DNA from: UBA9464 sp003445095
GTDB taxonomy: Bacteria > Verrucomicrobiota > Verrucomicrobiia > Limisphaerales > UBA9464
Assembly (NCBI GenBank): GCA_035437945.1
Contig: DAOMZG010000002.1
Coordinates: 8,614 to 72,613 of the forward strand
Direction: 5' to 3'
DNA: 64,000 bases
The first letter of the stretch is position 1. Every line of letters begins with the position of its first letter. This document shows positions 53,901 to 62,861 of the stretch, in pieces. The notes beneath the pieces are model-generated. The model made no database searches and was not told the DNA's origin. It worked only from the letters and a program-made list of their open reading frames with translations. A program made the translations under genes and the position numbers.

Positions 53901-54183
53901 CACGCTGGCCCGACTTCAGTTCCTTAAAGGCGTCTGCCTCCACGTCGAGCCGCAGTCCCGCCTTCCGCTTGTTTTCATCCGGTCCGTGGCAGGCGTAGCA
54001 GTGGTCGGAGAAAATCGGCCGGACGTCCCGGTTGAAATCGACCTTCGCGTTCGTCGTCGCCGCCTTTCCAAGCGAGGGAAGGAGTAGCAGCGCACAGATG
54101 CTGAACGGCCACCCCCGCCAGATTCGGCCACGGCTGACCAAGCGCCCCGGAAGGCAGCGAGCCCGAAACAACCCAGCGAACAT
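50950..54183 (-). CDS. PSCyt1/DUF1549/DUF1553 cytochrome protein with LamG domain
   Basis: A 1077-residue secreted protein. After a signal segment (PFSICALLLLPSLGKAA) comes the PSCyt1 cytochrome c motif, NRDVRPIFSDHCYACHGPDE (Cys at residue 62). DUF1549 follows (RVTFDLTGLPPTVEEVDTFL, with a second CTECHDHKYDP). Residues about 445-640 are a LamG/concanavalin-like domain (LLARLTFDGSLDE, FSISAWVKLQGDGAILSKM). DUF1553 ends the protein with PLMARVTVNRYWAMFFGNGL and LQSLVLMNDPAFVEAARGLA. Unlike the 36216 gene it has no adjacent DUF1501 gene. LamG domains bind carbohydrates, fitting a glycan-related role. Confidence 0.94.
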   Translation of the reverse strand: MFAGLFRARCLPGRLVSRGRIWRGWPFSICALLLLPSLGKAATTNAKVDFNRDVRPIFSDHCYACHGPDENKRKAGLRLDVEADAFKELKSGQRALVPGDAAKSSLVQRIFSTDPEEIMPPPKHGKPITAEQAALLERWVKEGAHWQKHWSFIPPERPPLPPVKDKRWPRNEIDFFVLARLEKDGLKPNPEADRAALLRRVTFDLTGLPPTVEEVDTFLADNSSDAYERVVDRLLASPHYGERLAQNWLDLARYADTSGYHFDGVRFMWLWRDWVIDAFNEDKPYDEFTVEQLAGDLLPNATQCQRIATGFVRNNMTNDEGGADPDEYLNKYVVDRVNTLGAVWLGLTVGCTECHDHKYDPLTTREFYRLYAFFHNVPEKGLDRIRTDNPPPRLPVPTPEQAQRFVEADFTLRDAEKTLQDRINELGETQEKWEREVNERPPAKPIEEGLLARLTFDGSLDEKGEFRGTNAPEFSDARLGKALKFDGKVNADFGQLVAFDRTNAFSISAWVKLQGDGAILSKMEKSPGYRGFDLLVGDRRLQVHLVHAWPDDALKVKTKEQFPQNQWLHLAFSYDGSGKAAGVQLYVNGRLREVEVEKDQLKDSFATSEPLRLGSRNGEAMFTGLVDDVRFYGRPLVGADVPALTWEGYLPILAKSRGTRTDEERGDLARYYKENHAVDYLRSEAALAKARQRKEAFYGEIPSSMIMEEMDPPRETYLLVRGDFRNKGERLTPGTPAALPPLPAGPTNRLALARWLVSPEHPLMARVTVNRYWAMFFGNGLVKTANDFGSQGEWPSHPELLDWLATQFRDGGSLSSRSERGERVAESRVMVAPWSVKSLVRLIVTSATYRQSAAITPEMLERDPYNRLFTRGPRVRLEAEMIRDNALAIAGLLNPKIGGPSVKPYQPPGLWDGTDSKFEQDHGELLYRRGLYVFWRRSAHYPSFATFDAPNREVCTFLRQRTQTPLQSLVLMNDPAFVEAARGLAQRVVREEPGDLNKRLVCAFRHTLGRPPQSDELAVLQQTYDQQLANFRVNPKTADELLKVGESKIPENANSPELAAMTAVANVLLNLNETITR

Positions 54184-54295
54184 GCCCGGAGATTGCTCCC
54201 GGAGATGAGCGCTTTCAATCTCTCATCGAATTCGGAGGCCGTCGTTTCTCTCCTCAGCTAACAACTAGCGGATCGGGTGGGTTTCCCTCGTCGGT

Positions 54296-55438
54296 TTAGC
54301 GTGCCTGGGCACGACGCCAGTGGAGCAGCCCGATCGTCAGCGCTCCGAAGAGGACCGACAGGCGGTTCCCAGTTTCCGGGACCCGATGTCCAATCTCGCC
54401 GAATAAACCGTGCTCTTCGTCCGATATGCCGGCGGTGAAATAAAGGTCGTCCTCGTCTCCGCCGTTGGCGCCGTTGCCAGCCGTAAGAGCCCACAAACCT
54501 TCGATTTCGATAGGTTTGCCGTCCGGTCCCTTCAAGGAACCGAGGAACTTTCCAGATGACAGGTCGTAAGCGTTGATCCGTCCGTCTCCGAAATTGCCGA
54601 CCAGTAAATCGCCTTCGAAAGGCCCAAAATCCTCTGGCCCAATGACCAATCCCCAAGGTGAATTCAGCGCCCCTTGGGAGACGAGCCGCTGCAACAGGTT
54701 GCCATTGAGATCGAACACATCGACAAAACCATGCCCAGCACCCGGAACGTCATCCTTCTGGCCACCGTCCTGAAGGGCGTAGGTTACGTACAGTTTGCCT
54801 CCGAGATTCTGAATGTTGAAGGGTGCGTAACCAGCGGGAAGCGTTGGGTCGGTGAAGGAACCCGACAGGCTGGCGGGAGCAAAAGCGGTGTCAAAAACGT
54901 CAATACTCCCTTCCTTGAAGTTAGCCGCGTACAGATGATCGGCTGAGCCATTATTGCCAATGGCGAGGCCCTTATAAAGAGCGGTTCCGCTGTGATCCAC
55001 TTTGAGGATCGCCGCGGTCGGGGCCGCGGCCGGATTCCAACCCGAGATGGTCCCATCTTCAGTGGCGAAGAGGAAGCGGGCGGGCAAACCGGGGGCCACC
55101 TCGAAGCCGCTGCCGCCGTTGAAGACGGTGCCCGTTGGGCTCGCAGGTGGAGTTCCGCCACCGGGAGGTGGGATCGAGACGACCAGGGACCGAGGCACGC
55201 CCTCGCCATCATAAAGCGTTGAAACGCCAGTCTTATTGTCCGCGACCCAGAACGGACTCGTCGGCGAGAGGGAGATTCCCCAAGGATTTGAGAGGTTTGG
55301 ATCGGTGTGATCCGCTCGACCTGGAATGTCGGACACCAAGTCGTGCTCAATGAAGCTCCGAGCGAGCAGGCTTTTAGGGCAGAAACCGAGAGCCAAAGCT
55401 CCGGGTAGTAGGAAGGAACGAATATATGAGGCTTTCAT
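54296..55438 (-). CDS. TIGR03118-family protein with VPETG-type tail
   Basis: A 380-residue secreted protein: signal segment (SFLLPGALALGFCPKSLLA), then a TIGR03118 domain with NPWGISLSPTSPFWVADNKT, ATEDGTISGWNPAAAPTAAI, YAANFKEGSIDVFDTAFAPA and LLVGNFGDGRINAYDLSSGK. These propeller-like repeats suggest a six-bladed structure. The C-terminus HRVPETGNRLSVLFGALTIG followed by LLHWRRAQAR is a PEP-CTERM-like sorting tail. Role unknown; surface attachment through an exosortase-type system is inferred. Confidence 0.88.
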   Translation of the reverse strand: MKASYIRSFLLPGALALGFCPKSLLARSFIEHDLVSDIPGRADHTDPNLSNPWGISLSPTSPFWVADNKTGVSTLYDGEGVPRSLVVSIPPPGGGTPPASPTGTVFNGGSGFEVAPGLPARFLFATEDGTISGWNPAAAPTAAILKVDHSGTALYKGLAIGNNGSADHLYAANFKEGSIDVFDTAFAPASLSGSFTDPTLPAGYAPFNIQNLGGKLYVTYALQDGGQKDDVPGAGHGFVDVFDLNGNLLQRLVSQGALNSPWGLVIGPEDFGPFEGDLLVGNFGDGRINAYDLSSGKFLGSLKGPDGKPIEIEGLWALTAGNGANGGDEDDLYFTAGISDEEHGLFGEIGHRVPETGNRLSVLFGALTIGLLHWRRAQAR

Positions 55439-55681
55439 AACACTTTGACAAGTTTGGCGCTTCTAATTTGGGCTAATGCCGGACACTCGAATACTTGAGC
55501 TGTGGCCCAAGCAAAGGATGCCCGCAGGGGCCGCTCTCGAACGATTGCAACCGGGTCCAAGGTGAAGCCTTGGTCGCGGCGCCTGGGTCCGACAACGTTC
55601 CGCTTTCGTAGTACGAGGCCTCAACCGTCAATTTGTTCCCAGGGGTCCAAGAAAATGATGGTTCCCAAGTTAAGGGTGGTC

Positions 55682-56104
55682 TCAAAAAACGTTCCGTGCC
55701 AGACCAAAGCCAACCACCAGTCCCGCGAGCGCGGCAATGACCGCCGGGTGGCTCACAGGATTGCGCCACCACCGTCCCGTCCACCATCCGAAAAACCCGC
55801 GCACCGCCATCCATACCACCACCGGCAGAGCCATCACCAATAGGGCGTTGTAGTGAAAGGCTTGTTCCCAGTGTCCATTCAGCAACGCGTGGAGCGCTCG
55901 AGTCGCGCCGCAGCCTGGGCATTGCAGGCCGGTCATCTGGTGCAACCAGCAGCGCGGGAAGAAAATCTGGCCGGCCGGCTGGACCGTTTTAACCAGCCAG
56001 AGAACTCCCAGCCCCGCCATCCCCACTGGCCAAATCCAGCCGGGGATTCGACGGCGGATCGGATCGGGCTCGATCTTCGGAGGATGGGCGGCCACCGGGC
56101 TCAT
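55682..56104 (-). CDS. DUF2752 membrane protein
   Basis: A 140-residue protein with three membrane segments and the DUF2752 signature LQCPGCGATRALHALLNGHW, which holds the conserved C-x-x-C-G-x-T-R core. The function is unknown; it is often encoded near small TM2/CD225-type membrane proteins. It starts one base after the stop of the GYF-domain gene on the same strand. Confidence 0.88.
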   Translation of the reverse strand: MSPVAAHPPKIEPDPIRRRIPGWIWPVGMAGLGVLWLVKTVQPAGQIFFPRCWLHQMTGLQCPGCGATRALHALLNGHWEQAFHYNALLVMALPVVVWMAVRGFFGWWTGRWWRNPVSHPAVIAALAGLVVGFGLARNVF

Positions 56105-56105
56105 G

Positions 56106-56792
56106 CTACCGAAAGGCTGATTTCACTTCGCGCCGATTCAAAACGATCGCTGCCCAAATACCGAAGGGGATTCCGAGGCAGCAACACGTGCAGGGCAGCA
56201 TGGCAATAATCGCCGCGGCGAGCGCCAAGCCCCAGTTTTCCAGCCGCTGCATCGACAGGGCGCCGACGATCAGGACACCGTAAAGAATCACCCCCATGCC
56301 GAGGTTTAGAAAATCGCGGACGCCCAGACCACGATCACGTTCCGCCTGGAGCTGATCCATGACCTCAGGGGGAAATGCAGCGCCAGAGTTTTGTGCGAAT
56401 TGGATGAACGCCTCCGTCATGCGGGATCGAGTAAAAAGTCCGGCCACGGACAACAGAATCCCCACGATCCCGATGAGCAGTAGGGCAATGGCCGGGGCTT
56501 TGACCATGCCGGCGGCGCGCTGGGGGTCGGCGACTGGCGTGTACACCGGGGCGGTGGCGGGCGAGCCCGGCACAGGCAAGGGGGTGGTCGAACCGCTCCC
56601 GCTCGGAGCCGGGGAGGTCGCGCTCAATGCCGTGACAAATTCCGGATACTGGTCGAGCGACTTCCAAGCGGGATCGCCTTCCTTTTGTACCAATGAATTC
56701 CGGTTCAACCGGTTCTCTTGAATCCAACGGAGAATCTGGTCCGCACTAACCGGACCGTACTCTTTTTGATCGGCACCCTTGACGCGATACAT
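56106..56792 (-). CDS. GYF-domain membrane protein
   Basis: A 228-residue protein. Residues 1-50 form a GYF_2-type domain (MYRVKGADQKEYGPVSADQI, then NSLVQKEGDPAWKSLDQYPE). A proline/serine linker follows, then three or four membrane segments (AIALLLIGIVGILLSVAGLF, LALAAAIIAMLPCTCCCLGI). GYF domains bind proline-rich peptides or partners. It precedes the DUF2752 gene by one base, so they are coupled. Confidence 0.85.
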   Translation of the reverse strand: MYRVKGADQKEYGPVSADQILRWIQENRLNRNSLVQKEGDPAWKSLDQYPEFVTALSATSPAPSGSGSTTPLPVPGSPATAPVYTPVADPQRAAGMVKAPAIALLLIGIVGILLSVAGLFTRSRMTEAFIQFAQNSGAAFPPEVMDQLQAERDRGLGVRDFLNLGMGVILYGVLIVGALSMQRLENWGLALAAAIIAMLPCTCCCLGIPFGIWAAIVLNRREVKSAFR

Positions 56793-56875
56793 AGTAAATG
56801 GCGGGGATGATTTTTCCGGGCCGGGAGAAGTTGTATCAGCGGGCAGCGGTCGCGGCCAGAGATTAGACTAGGCGT

Positions 56876-58372
56876 TCACGCGTTTGCCGAAACCGCCACT
56901 GGACCCGGTGTGTCCCGATACCGATAGAACCACGCCACAACAACAAATAGGCAAGAAACGGCGAAGGTCAGCAGCGCGTAAAAGAGAAATCGCTGCGGAG
57001 TCACCGACGCTTCATGGCTTCCTCCGCCGCCGAAACGAGTGATGAGCGCGACCAGTCCGTTACCCGCGGCCACCGTCAGCAGCCAGAAGCTCATGATGAT
57101 ACTCTTCATGCTTCGGGCTGCTTGCGTGTAGGCGAATTCAAGTCCGGTGGTCGACACCAACACTTCGGCCGTGGTCAAGATCAGGTAGGGCAATGCTTGC
57201 CAGAGCACACTCATCTTAGCGCCCGCGTCGAGCTGTTGCTGAATCCAGGCGACCACGAGAAAGGAGGAGCCGGCGATGAACATCCCCAAGCCAATTCGGC
57301 GTAGCGGCGTCGCCCACTTACCCATTAGCGGATAGACCACGCCGGTGAGCAATGGCACCAGAATCATTACCAGGGCCGGGTTGAGCGACTGCATTTCCTG
57401 ACCACCGAGGCTGTAGGACTCAGTAATCTTCGCTTCGACCATGCCTTGGGCTTGCAGCACCCAGGTGGACGCGTGTTGATCGAACATCGCCCAAAACGGC
57501 GGAATGAGAGCGAAGACACTCAAGACCGGCAGGACGGATTGCGCGGCGCTGATTTCTTCGGCAGAGAAGCGAGCGCGGGCACCATCCCAAAACGGGCGGC
57601 CGGGCTGACGATTTTGCAACGCAGCGAACAGGACAGGGAAGAATCCGGCCACTTTCGTTTCGCGCGTGGGAGGAACCATCACGTAACGGCGCCGCCCCAG
57701 CCAGAAGATCAGCGTGGCGATGGCCATAAGAACTCCGGGAACTCCAAAGGCCCAGCCGTAGCCGTAATTCCGGGCGATGAAAGGGATAGTCAGGAACGCG
57801 AAAAACGATCCGAAATTGACGGAGAAATAGAAGGCTGCGTATGCCTTTTGATAGAGCCGCGACTTACCTTCCCGAAACTGATCCCCCATGAACGCAGACA
57901 CACACGGCTTGATCCCGCCAGCGCCAAAAGCAATCAGTGCCATCCCCAGCCAAAGCATCCAGGTCCGCGTCTCGAGGTTGGAGGTAAGATCGGTCGCGGC
58001 CAACACGCCATGCCCGACGCAGTAGAAGAGCGAAATCCAGAGGATGGTTTTGTAGCGGCCCCAGAGGCGATCGGAGACATAGGCGCCCAAGAGTGGCATG
58101 AAGTAGTTCGCCATGATGAACAAGTGGATCCACAACGTGGCGGAATCCTTGCTTTGGCCCAGCCCCCCGCGCAGCACTTCGCCGGAGATGTAACCGGCCA
58201 AAATGCCCTTCATGCCATAGAAGCTATACCGTTCGCAGGCTTCGTTGCCGACGATGAATTTGATCTGCGGTGGCCAGCGATCAGCCGAGGAAGACGATGC
58301 GACGCTCGAAGTAGCGGCCAAATCTGGGGAACTCACGCGCCAGCAAGTATCGCGATGGCGGTCCGGCGGCAA
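56876..58372 (-). CDS. POT-family proton-dependent oligopeptide transporter
   Basis: A 498-residue 12-14 segment MFS transporter of the POT/PTR2 family. Diagnostic stretches are ERYSFYGMKGILAGYISGEV (E-x-x-E-R-like), GAYVSDRLWGRYKTILW, GAGGIKPCVSAFMGDQFREG (PTR2 signature) and AYAAFYFSVNFGSFFAFLTI. It imports di- or tripeptides, or related compounds, with protons. A GTG at 58336 is an alternative start; the longer form has 12 extra residues. Its 5' end faces tsaD. Confidence 0.95.
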   Translation of the reverse strand: MPPDRHRDTCWRVSSPDLAATSSVASSSSADRWPPQIKFIVGNEACERYSFYGMKGILAGYISGEVLRGGLGQSKDSATLWIHLFIMANYFMPLLGAYVSDRLWGRYKTILWISLFYCVGHGVLAATDLTSNLETRTWMLWLGMALIAFGAGGIKPCVSAFMGDQFREGKSRLYQKAYAAFYFSVNFGSFFAFLTIPFIARNYGYGWAFGVPGVLMAIATLIFWLGRRRYVMVPPTRETKVAGFFPVLFAALQNRQPGRPFWDGARARFSAEEISAAQSVLPVLSVFALIPPFWAMFDQHASTWVLQAQGMVEAKITESYSLGGQEMQSLNPALVMILVPLLTGVVYPLMGKWATPLRRIGLGMFIAGSSFLVVAWIQQQLDAGAKMSVLWQALPYLILTTAEVLVSTTGLEFAYTQAARSMKSIIMSFWLLTVAAGNGLVALITRFGGGGSHEASVTPQRFLFYALLTFAVSCLFVVVAWFYRYRDTPGPVAVSANA

Positions 58373-58544
58373 GCGCGCGAATCAACTGAGAGCGGGAAAG
58401 TGCCCTTCCAGCCGATGAGGAAAGTCGATGAGGAATATCGATCCATACACTCGGTCACGAGAATCGCTGTCACCAAACGTGGTCAGTCGGAAGGAACCTG
58501 CTTGGACCGGCAGTGACTAACTGTGTATTGAGGTCGCGCTCTGT

Positions 58545-59567
58545 ATGCTTCTAGCGATCGAAACTTCGTGTGACGAGACCAGTGTAGCGGTGGTCCACGA
58601 CGGCACGGTGTCGGCGAATATCGTTACGTCACAAGTTCACCTCCATGCCGAGTACGGCGGGGTTGTGCCCGAGCTGGCCAGTCGAGAGCACTTGCGAAAT
58701 CTCCTTCCGGTGGCCCGCGCCGCCCTCGCGCACGTAAACATCCAGCCCGACCAAATCTGTGCCGTCGCCGCTACCCGCGGCCCCGGTCTACCGGCAGCCC
58801 TTCGGATCGGTTTCACCTCCGCGCAGGCGTTCGCGTTTGCGCTCAATCTTCCGATCTACGGGGTCCACCATCACGAAGCACACCTCTATTCTCCGTGGAT
58901 CGCTGGCTCGCCGCTGCGCGCACAATTTGAAGATTTCGAGCCCAACATTTCCCTGATTGTGAGCGGCGGCCACACGATGCTGGTCCAGGTGGAGTCCGAA
59001 CAAAGTTACCAGGTCCTCGGCGCCACGCTCGACGACGCGGCCGGTGAGTGCTTCGACAAGACGGCCAAGATCTTGGGCCTTCCCTACCCCGGTGGCCCCC
59101 TCGTGGACCGTCTCGCGGCGGAAGGAAATCCGAACGCATTCGAGTTTCCCCGACCGTTGCTCCATGACAATAACGACGACTTCAGTTTCAGCGGCTTGAA
59201 GACCAGTGTGCGCTATTTCCTCCAGAAACGGCCCGGGCTGGCCGACGATCCCCAAGCGCTGCGCGACCTCTGTGCGAGTGCGCAGGCGGCAATTGTGGAA
59301 GTTCTGGCAGTCAAGGCAGTGCGCGCGGCGCACCGGCTGGGGGTGAGGTGCGTGACCGCGAGCGGTGGAGTCACCTGCAACTCCGGCCTGCGCCGCGAGC
59401 TCGAACTAGGTTGCGCCCGGGGGGGGCTGCGACTGCGTTTGGCCGACCGAGCGGTGTGCACCGACAACGCAGCGATGATTGGCATTCGAGCGGAGCGTCA
59501 ACTCCGGGCCGGGGTCGCCTCAACTCCGTTTGATGTTGAGGTTATGCCTGGTTGGCCGCTGGGATGA
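58545..59567 (+). CDS. tsaD: tRNA N6-adenosine threonylcarbamoyltransferase
   Basis: Transfers the threonylcarbamoyl group to A37 of tRNAs that read ANN codons. The 340-residue length is standard. MLLAIETSCDETSVAVV is the family start. The metal site is GVHHHEAHLYSPW near residue 105, and LVQVESEQSYQVLGATLDDA, GECFDKTAKILGLPYPGGP and RCVTASGGVTCNSGLR follow. The terminal Asp region (AVCTDNAAMIG) is intact. Essential in most bacteria; the partners tsaB/tsaE are not in the window. Confidence 0.97.
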   Translation: MLLAIETSCDETSVAVVHDGTVSANIVTSQVHLHAEYGGVVPELASREHLRNLLPVARAALAHVNIQPDQICAVAATRGPGLPAALRIGFTSAQAFAFALNLPIYGVHHHEAHLYSPWIAGSPLRAQFEDFEPNISLIVSGGHTMLVQVESEQSYQVLGATLDDAAGECFDKTAKILGLPYPGGPLVDRLAAEGNPNAFEFPRPLLHDNNDDFSFSGLKTSVRYFLQKRPGLADDPQALRDLCASAQAAIVEVLAVKAVRAAHRLGVRCVTASGGVTCNSGLRRELELGCARGGLRLRLADRAVCTDNAAMIGIRAERQLRAGVASTPFDVEVMPGWPLG

Positions 59568-59812
59568 GAGAACGGAAGAATCCTCGCACTCGCGGAAATG
59601 AAAGAGCGCCTCTGAATCCACTCCGCAGCTTAGCGACGAACGACTCTTCGCCTCCGATTTTCCGGGCGAGTCTTGGGATTGTACGTCAATCAGTACTCAA
59701 AGTTCGGCCGACTCACCTAGGAAATGCGGCGAGCAATCCGCTTGGTCGTGGGCACCGGGTTGGACGCGCGAGTGAAGACCTGACTGGCGGTCAAAATACA
59801 ACGGTCCCGCAA

Positions 59813-61057
59813 TCAAATCAGCAGCCCCGCCACACAGGCTGTGAGATAACAAGCGAGCAGACCTCCAACCATTGCGCGTAACCCCAGTTGGGCGAGATCA
59901 CCGCGCCGGGAAGGCACCAGGGCTCCGATGCCGCCAATTTGAATCGCGATGCTGGCAAAATTGGCGAAGCCGCACAGGGCGTAAATGGCTAGCTGGTAGG
60001 AGCGCGGATCCAGCCGGGCTTTGGCTTCGGACAGTGAGATGTAGCCGATGAACTCGTTGAGCACGACTCGTTCACCCAGAATCTGCCCCACCACCAGGCA
60101 GTCTTTTGCGGGGATCCCCATTAGCCAGGCGCAAGGGGCGTTGATATAACCCAAGATTTCTTGCAACGGCCGGTCGGTTTGCCAACCCAGTCCATGCGCG
60201 ATCCCACCGAAAAGAAAGTTAAGGAGTGCGACCAGGGCTGTGAAGGCGATCAGCATAGCGGCCACGTTGATTGCCAACTTCATTCCGTCGCTCGCGCCCA
60301 CGCAAATAGCATCCAACCCATTGACGGCAGTCCGCTCGGCCGCGGCTTTTGCGCCCGCCGCAGTGTCACTCACCTGGGTTTCGGGTTGCATGATTTTGGC
60401 GATCATCAAGGCCGCGGGTGCGCTCATCACCGACGCGGTTAGCAAATCACCGGCGGGAATCTTCAAGACCCCGGTGTAAACGGCGAGGACGCTCCCGGCG
60501 ATGGTCGCGAAACCACTCGTCATCACGCAGAACAATTCACTCCGCGTCATGCGCTCGAGATAGGGCTTGATGACCAAAGGTGCTTCGGTCTGGCCCATGA
60601 ATATGTTAGCGGCCGCGCCGAGCGTCTCGCTGCCACTGGTCCGCATCGCCCGTCGCATCACCCACGCCATTCCCCGAACGACGTATTGGAGAATCCCGTA
60701 GTGGTATAAGAGCGACGACACCGCGCTTACGAAAATGATGATTCCGGTCAGCGTCACCACCAATAGGAACGAGCTGCCGGGACCGAATCCGCGCTCCAAT
60801 GCGTCGGGGCGTGCCAGCGCGCCGAAGACGAGTTGATTGCCCGCGTCAGCAAAGCTGGTGAAGCGGGTAATCACCGCTTGGAAACCGTCAAAAAGGATTC
60901 GACCCGGCCTCGTCTGCAGAATGAGAATGGCGACGGTGCCTTGAAAGACCAGACCCCAGAACACTGTTTGCCAAGGGAATCGTCGTCGGTGACTCGACAA
61001 ACACCAAGCGACGCCGATGAACACGATCAGGCCAAGCAGACTAGTCCATCGTTCCAT
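59813..61057 (-). CDS. Concentrative nucleoside transporter (NupC/CNT)
   Basis: A 414-residue membrane protein of the CNT family. Diagnostic stretches include ANIFMGQTEAPLVIKPYLER (the GQTEAP motif), MTRSELFCVMTSGFATIAGS and GEVAAMLIAFTALVALLNFL-type helices near residue 260. ERVVLNEFIGYISLSEAKAR is the NEF-x-x-Y motif near the C-terminus. It imports nucleosides with Na+ or H+. Ends convergent with tsaD. Confidence 0.95.
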   Translation of the reverse strand: MERWTSLLGLIVFIGVAWCLSSHRRRFPWQTVFWGLVFQGTVAILILQTRPGRILFDGFQAVITRFTSFADAGNQLVFGALARPDALERGFGPGSSFLLVVTLTGIIIFVSAVSSLLYHYGILQYVVRGMAWVMRRAMRTSGSETLGAAANIFMGQTEAPLVIKPYLERMTRSELFCVMTSGFATIAGSVLAVYTGVLKIPAGDLLTASVMSAPAALMIAKIMQPETQVSDTAAGAKAAAERTAVNGLDAICVGASDGMKLAINVAAMLIAFTALVALLNFLFGGIAHGLGWQTDRPLQEILGYINAPCAWLMGIPAKDCLVVGQILGERVVLNEFIGYISLSEAKARLDPRSYQLAIYALCGFANFASIAIQIGGIGALVPSRRGDLAQLGLRAMVGGLLACYLTACVAGLLI

Positions 61058-61138
61058 TACGGAGGACCAGGCTACTGAGACAGTGCCGGCGCACCAAGCA
61101 GCAACACGGCCCGGAGAAATGCCCGTTCAAGCCGTGGC

Positions 61139-62809
61139 TCACCGACTCAACTTCAGCGACTCCTCGCGGCGGGCGCGAAACTCCGTGCCGGGATACCACT
61201 CCGGCCAGAGCGGAGTGGTGGCCAGTTCGTAGCCAACGCGGAACAATAGCCGCAAGTCTTCCACGGCGCCGGCGAGATCCCAATCCGGTTTTACGACATC
61301 ACTCACTTTGTGGTAGTCGCGCTCGGTGAATTCATCCGCCTTGGCGCGACCCCAGCCCACTGGCCGTCCAACATAGTTCGTTCCCCCTTTGCCGTAGAGA
61401 GCCGGAACTCCAACCTTAGAGAATTCGAAATGGTCGCTCCGATAAAACGTTCCCTTTTCGGGCTGCGTTTCTCCGATAATCGACCGGCCCTGTTCCTGGG
61501 CGAATCGGCGGGCGAGCTCATCCAAGGAAGAATTGCCCAAGCCCACGATGGCGAAATCCAGCGTACGTCCCCATGGGTTCAGCCCGTCCATGTTCAGATT
61601 GGCCACGGTGCGCGCCAGCGGATGAAGCGGGTTCGCCGCATAGTACCGTGCTCCAAGCAAGCCCTGTTCCTCCGCCGTGAGTGCAATAAACAGCAGTGAA
61701 CGAGCCGGACGTGTGGGCAGTTTCGCGAACGCTTGGGCGAGGGCGATCAGACCCGCCGTGCCGGTGGCGTTGTCGAGCGCCCCGTTGAAGATTTGATCAC
61801 CGTCGAGCCGCTCGTCGCGGCCCAGATGATCCCAGTGCGCGGTGTAGATGATCCAGTCGTCCCGCTGTTTAGGATCACTCCCGGGCAATTCCCCCACGAC
61901 GTTTTTCGAGGACAGACGGCGCAGTGTGTTGGTGATCGAGAAGGTCGCGGTGACGGGTAGCGACACGGGACGGAAATCACGGCGGACGGCACTGCGTTTG
62001 AGGGCGTCAAAGTCCTGGCCGGCCTCGGTGAACAGACGTTTCGTTGTGTCCAAGCTTAACCAACCCGCGACTTTGGCGGTTGGTTCGCCGGCCTGCACGA
62101 GCGCGAAGTTTTCGCGACTCCAGGAATTCACCACCACGAACCACGGGTAACCGGCGGGACCCGTTTCATGAATGACCAAGGCCGCGGCCGCTCCCTTCTT
62201 CGCGGCGATCTCGAACTTATAGGTCCACCGCCCATAATACGTCATGGCATTACCTTTGAAGACCGCAGGATCCAGCTTGGCCGTGTCCTTCGGATCGGGA
62301 ACCGGCGGATCATTGACCAACATAAGGATCGTCTTGCCCCGCACATCGACGTCCTTGAAGTCGTCCCACCCATACTCAGGCGCGACCACGCCGTAGCCGA
62401 CAAAAACCAACTGGCTGTCTTCCACGGCGACGAGTGGCTGTTGCGGGGGCGCCCACGCAACGAAATCCTGCGGTGAAACCAAGGTCTCAGTGCTGGTGCC
62501 GCGGCGGAGCGTCGCCGCAATAGCCGACCGTATGCCGACCATGGGAACCTCCTGAAACCAGCCGCCGTCTGCCGCGCCGGGTTGTAATCCCGCCGCGCGG
62601 AATTGATCCACAATCCATTTCGTTGCCCGTTCTTCACCGCGCGTCCCGGGTCCACGACCTTCCATCTCGTCCGAAGCCAATGCCTCGACATCACTCAGCA
62701 ATTCCGCGGCAGAAATGGAGTCCAATGCCGGCTGAAAGGCTTCGGCTGCTTCGATGCTCCAGGAATTTACGAGCCAGAGGAATACGACCAACCTACGTGC
62801 GCTGCGCAT
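61139..62809 (-). CDS. M28-family zinc aminopeptidase, secreted
   Basis: A 556-residue protein. Signal segment RLVVFLWLVNSWSIEAAEAF, then LASDEMEGRGPGTRGEERAT. A PA-like insert covers residues 130-265 (LVFVGYGVVAPEYGWDDFKD, AAALVIHETGPAGYPWFVVV). The catalytic core has YTAHWDHLGRDERLDG (His/Asp zinc ligands), GALDNATGTAGLIAL, LTAEEQGLLGARYYAANP and YRSDHFEFSKVGVPALYG. It cleaves N-terminal amino acids from peptides outside the cytoplasm. It lies 81 bases upstream of the CNT transporter on the same strand. Confidence 0.93.
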   Translation of the reverse strand: MRSARRLVVFLWLVNSWSIEAAEAFQPALDSISAAELLSDVEALASDEMEGRGPGTRGEERATKWIVDQFRAAGLQPGAADGGWFQEVPMVGIRSAIAATLRRGTSTETLVSPQDFVAWAPPQQPLVAVEDSQLVFVGYGVVAPEYGWDDFKDVDVRGKTILMLVNDPPVPDPKDTAKLDPAVFKGNAMTYYGRWTYKFEIAAKKGAAAALVIHETGPAGYPWFVVVNSWSRENFALVQAGEPTAKVAGWLSLDTTKRLFTEAGQDFDALKRSAVRRDFRPVSLPVTATFSITNTLRRLSSKNVVGELPGSDPKQRDDWIIYTAHWDHLGRDERLDGDQIFNGALDNATGTAGLIALAQAFAKLPTRPARSLLFIALTAEEQGLLGARYYAANPLHPLARTVANLNMDGLNPWGRTLDFAIVGLGNSSLDELARRFAQEQGRSIIGETQPEKGTFYRSDHFEFSKVGVPALYGKGGTNYVGRPVGWGRAKADEFTERDYHKVSDVVKPDWDLAGAVEDLRLLFRVGYELATTPLWPEWYPGTEFRARREESLKLSR

Positions 62810-62861
62810 CGGCGGAGACTACGCAGGACTCGCTGAACCGCAATCGGCGGGTGCCTAAAAT

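Noticed and set aside
57446..58516. 356-residue plus-strand frame opposite the POT transporter
   Set aside because: Highly charged, no motif, antisense to a 12-segment transporter.
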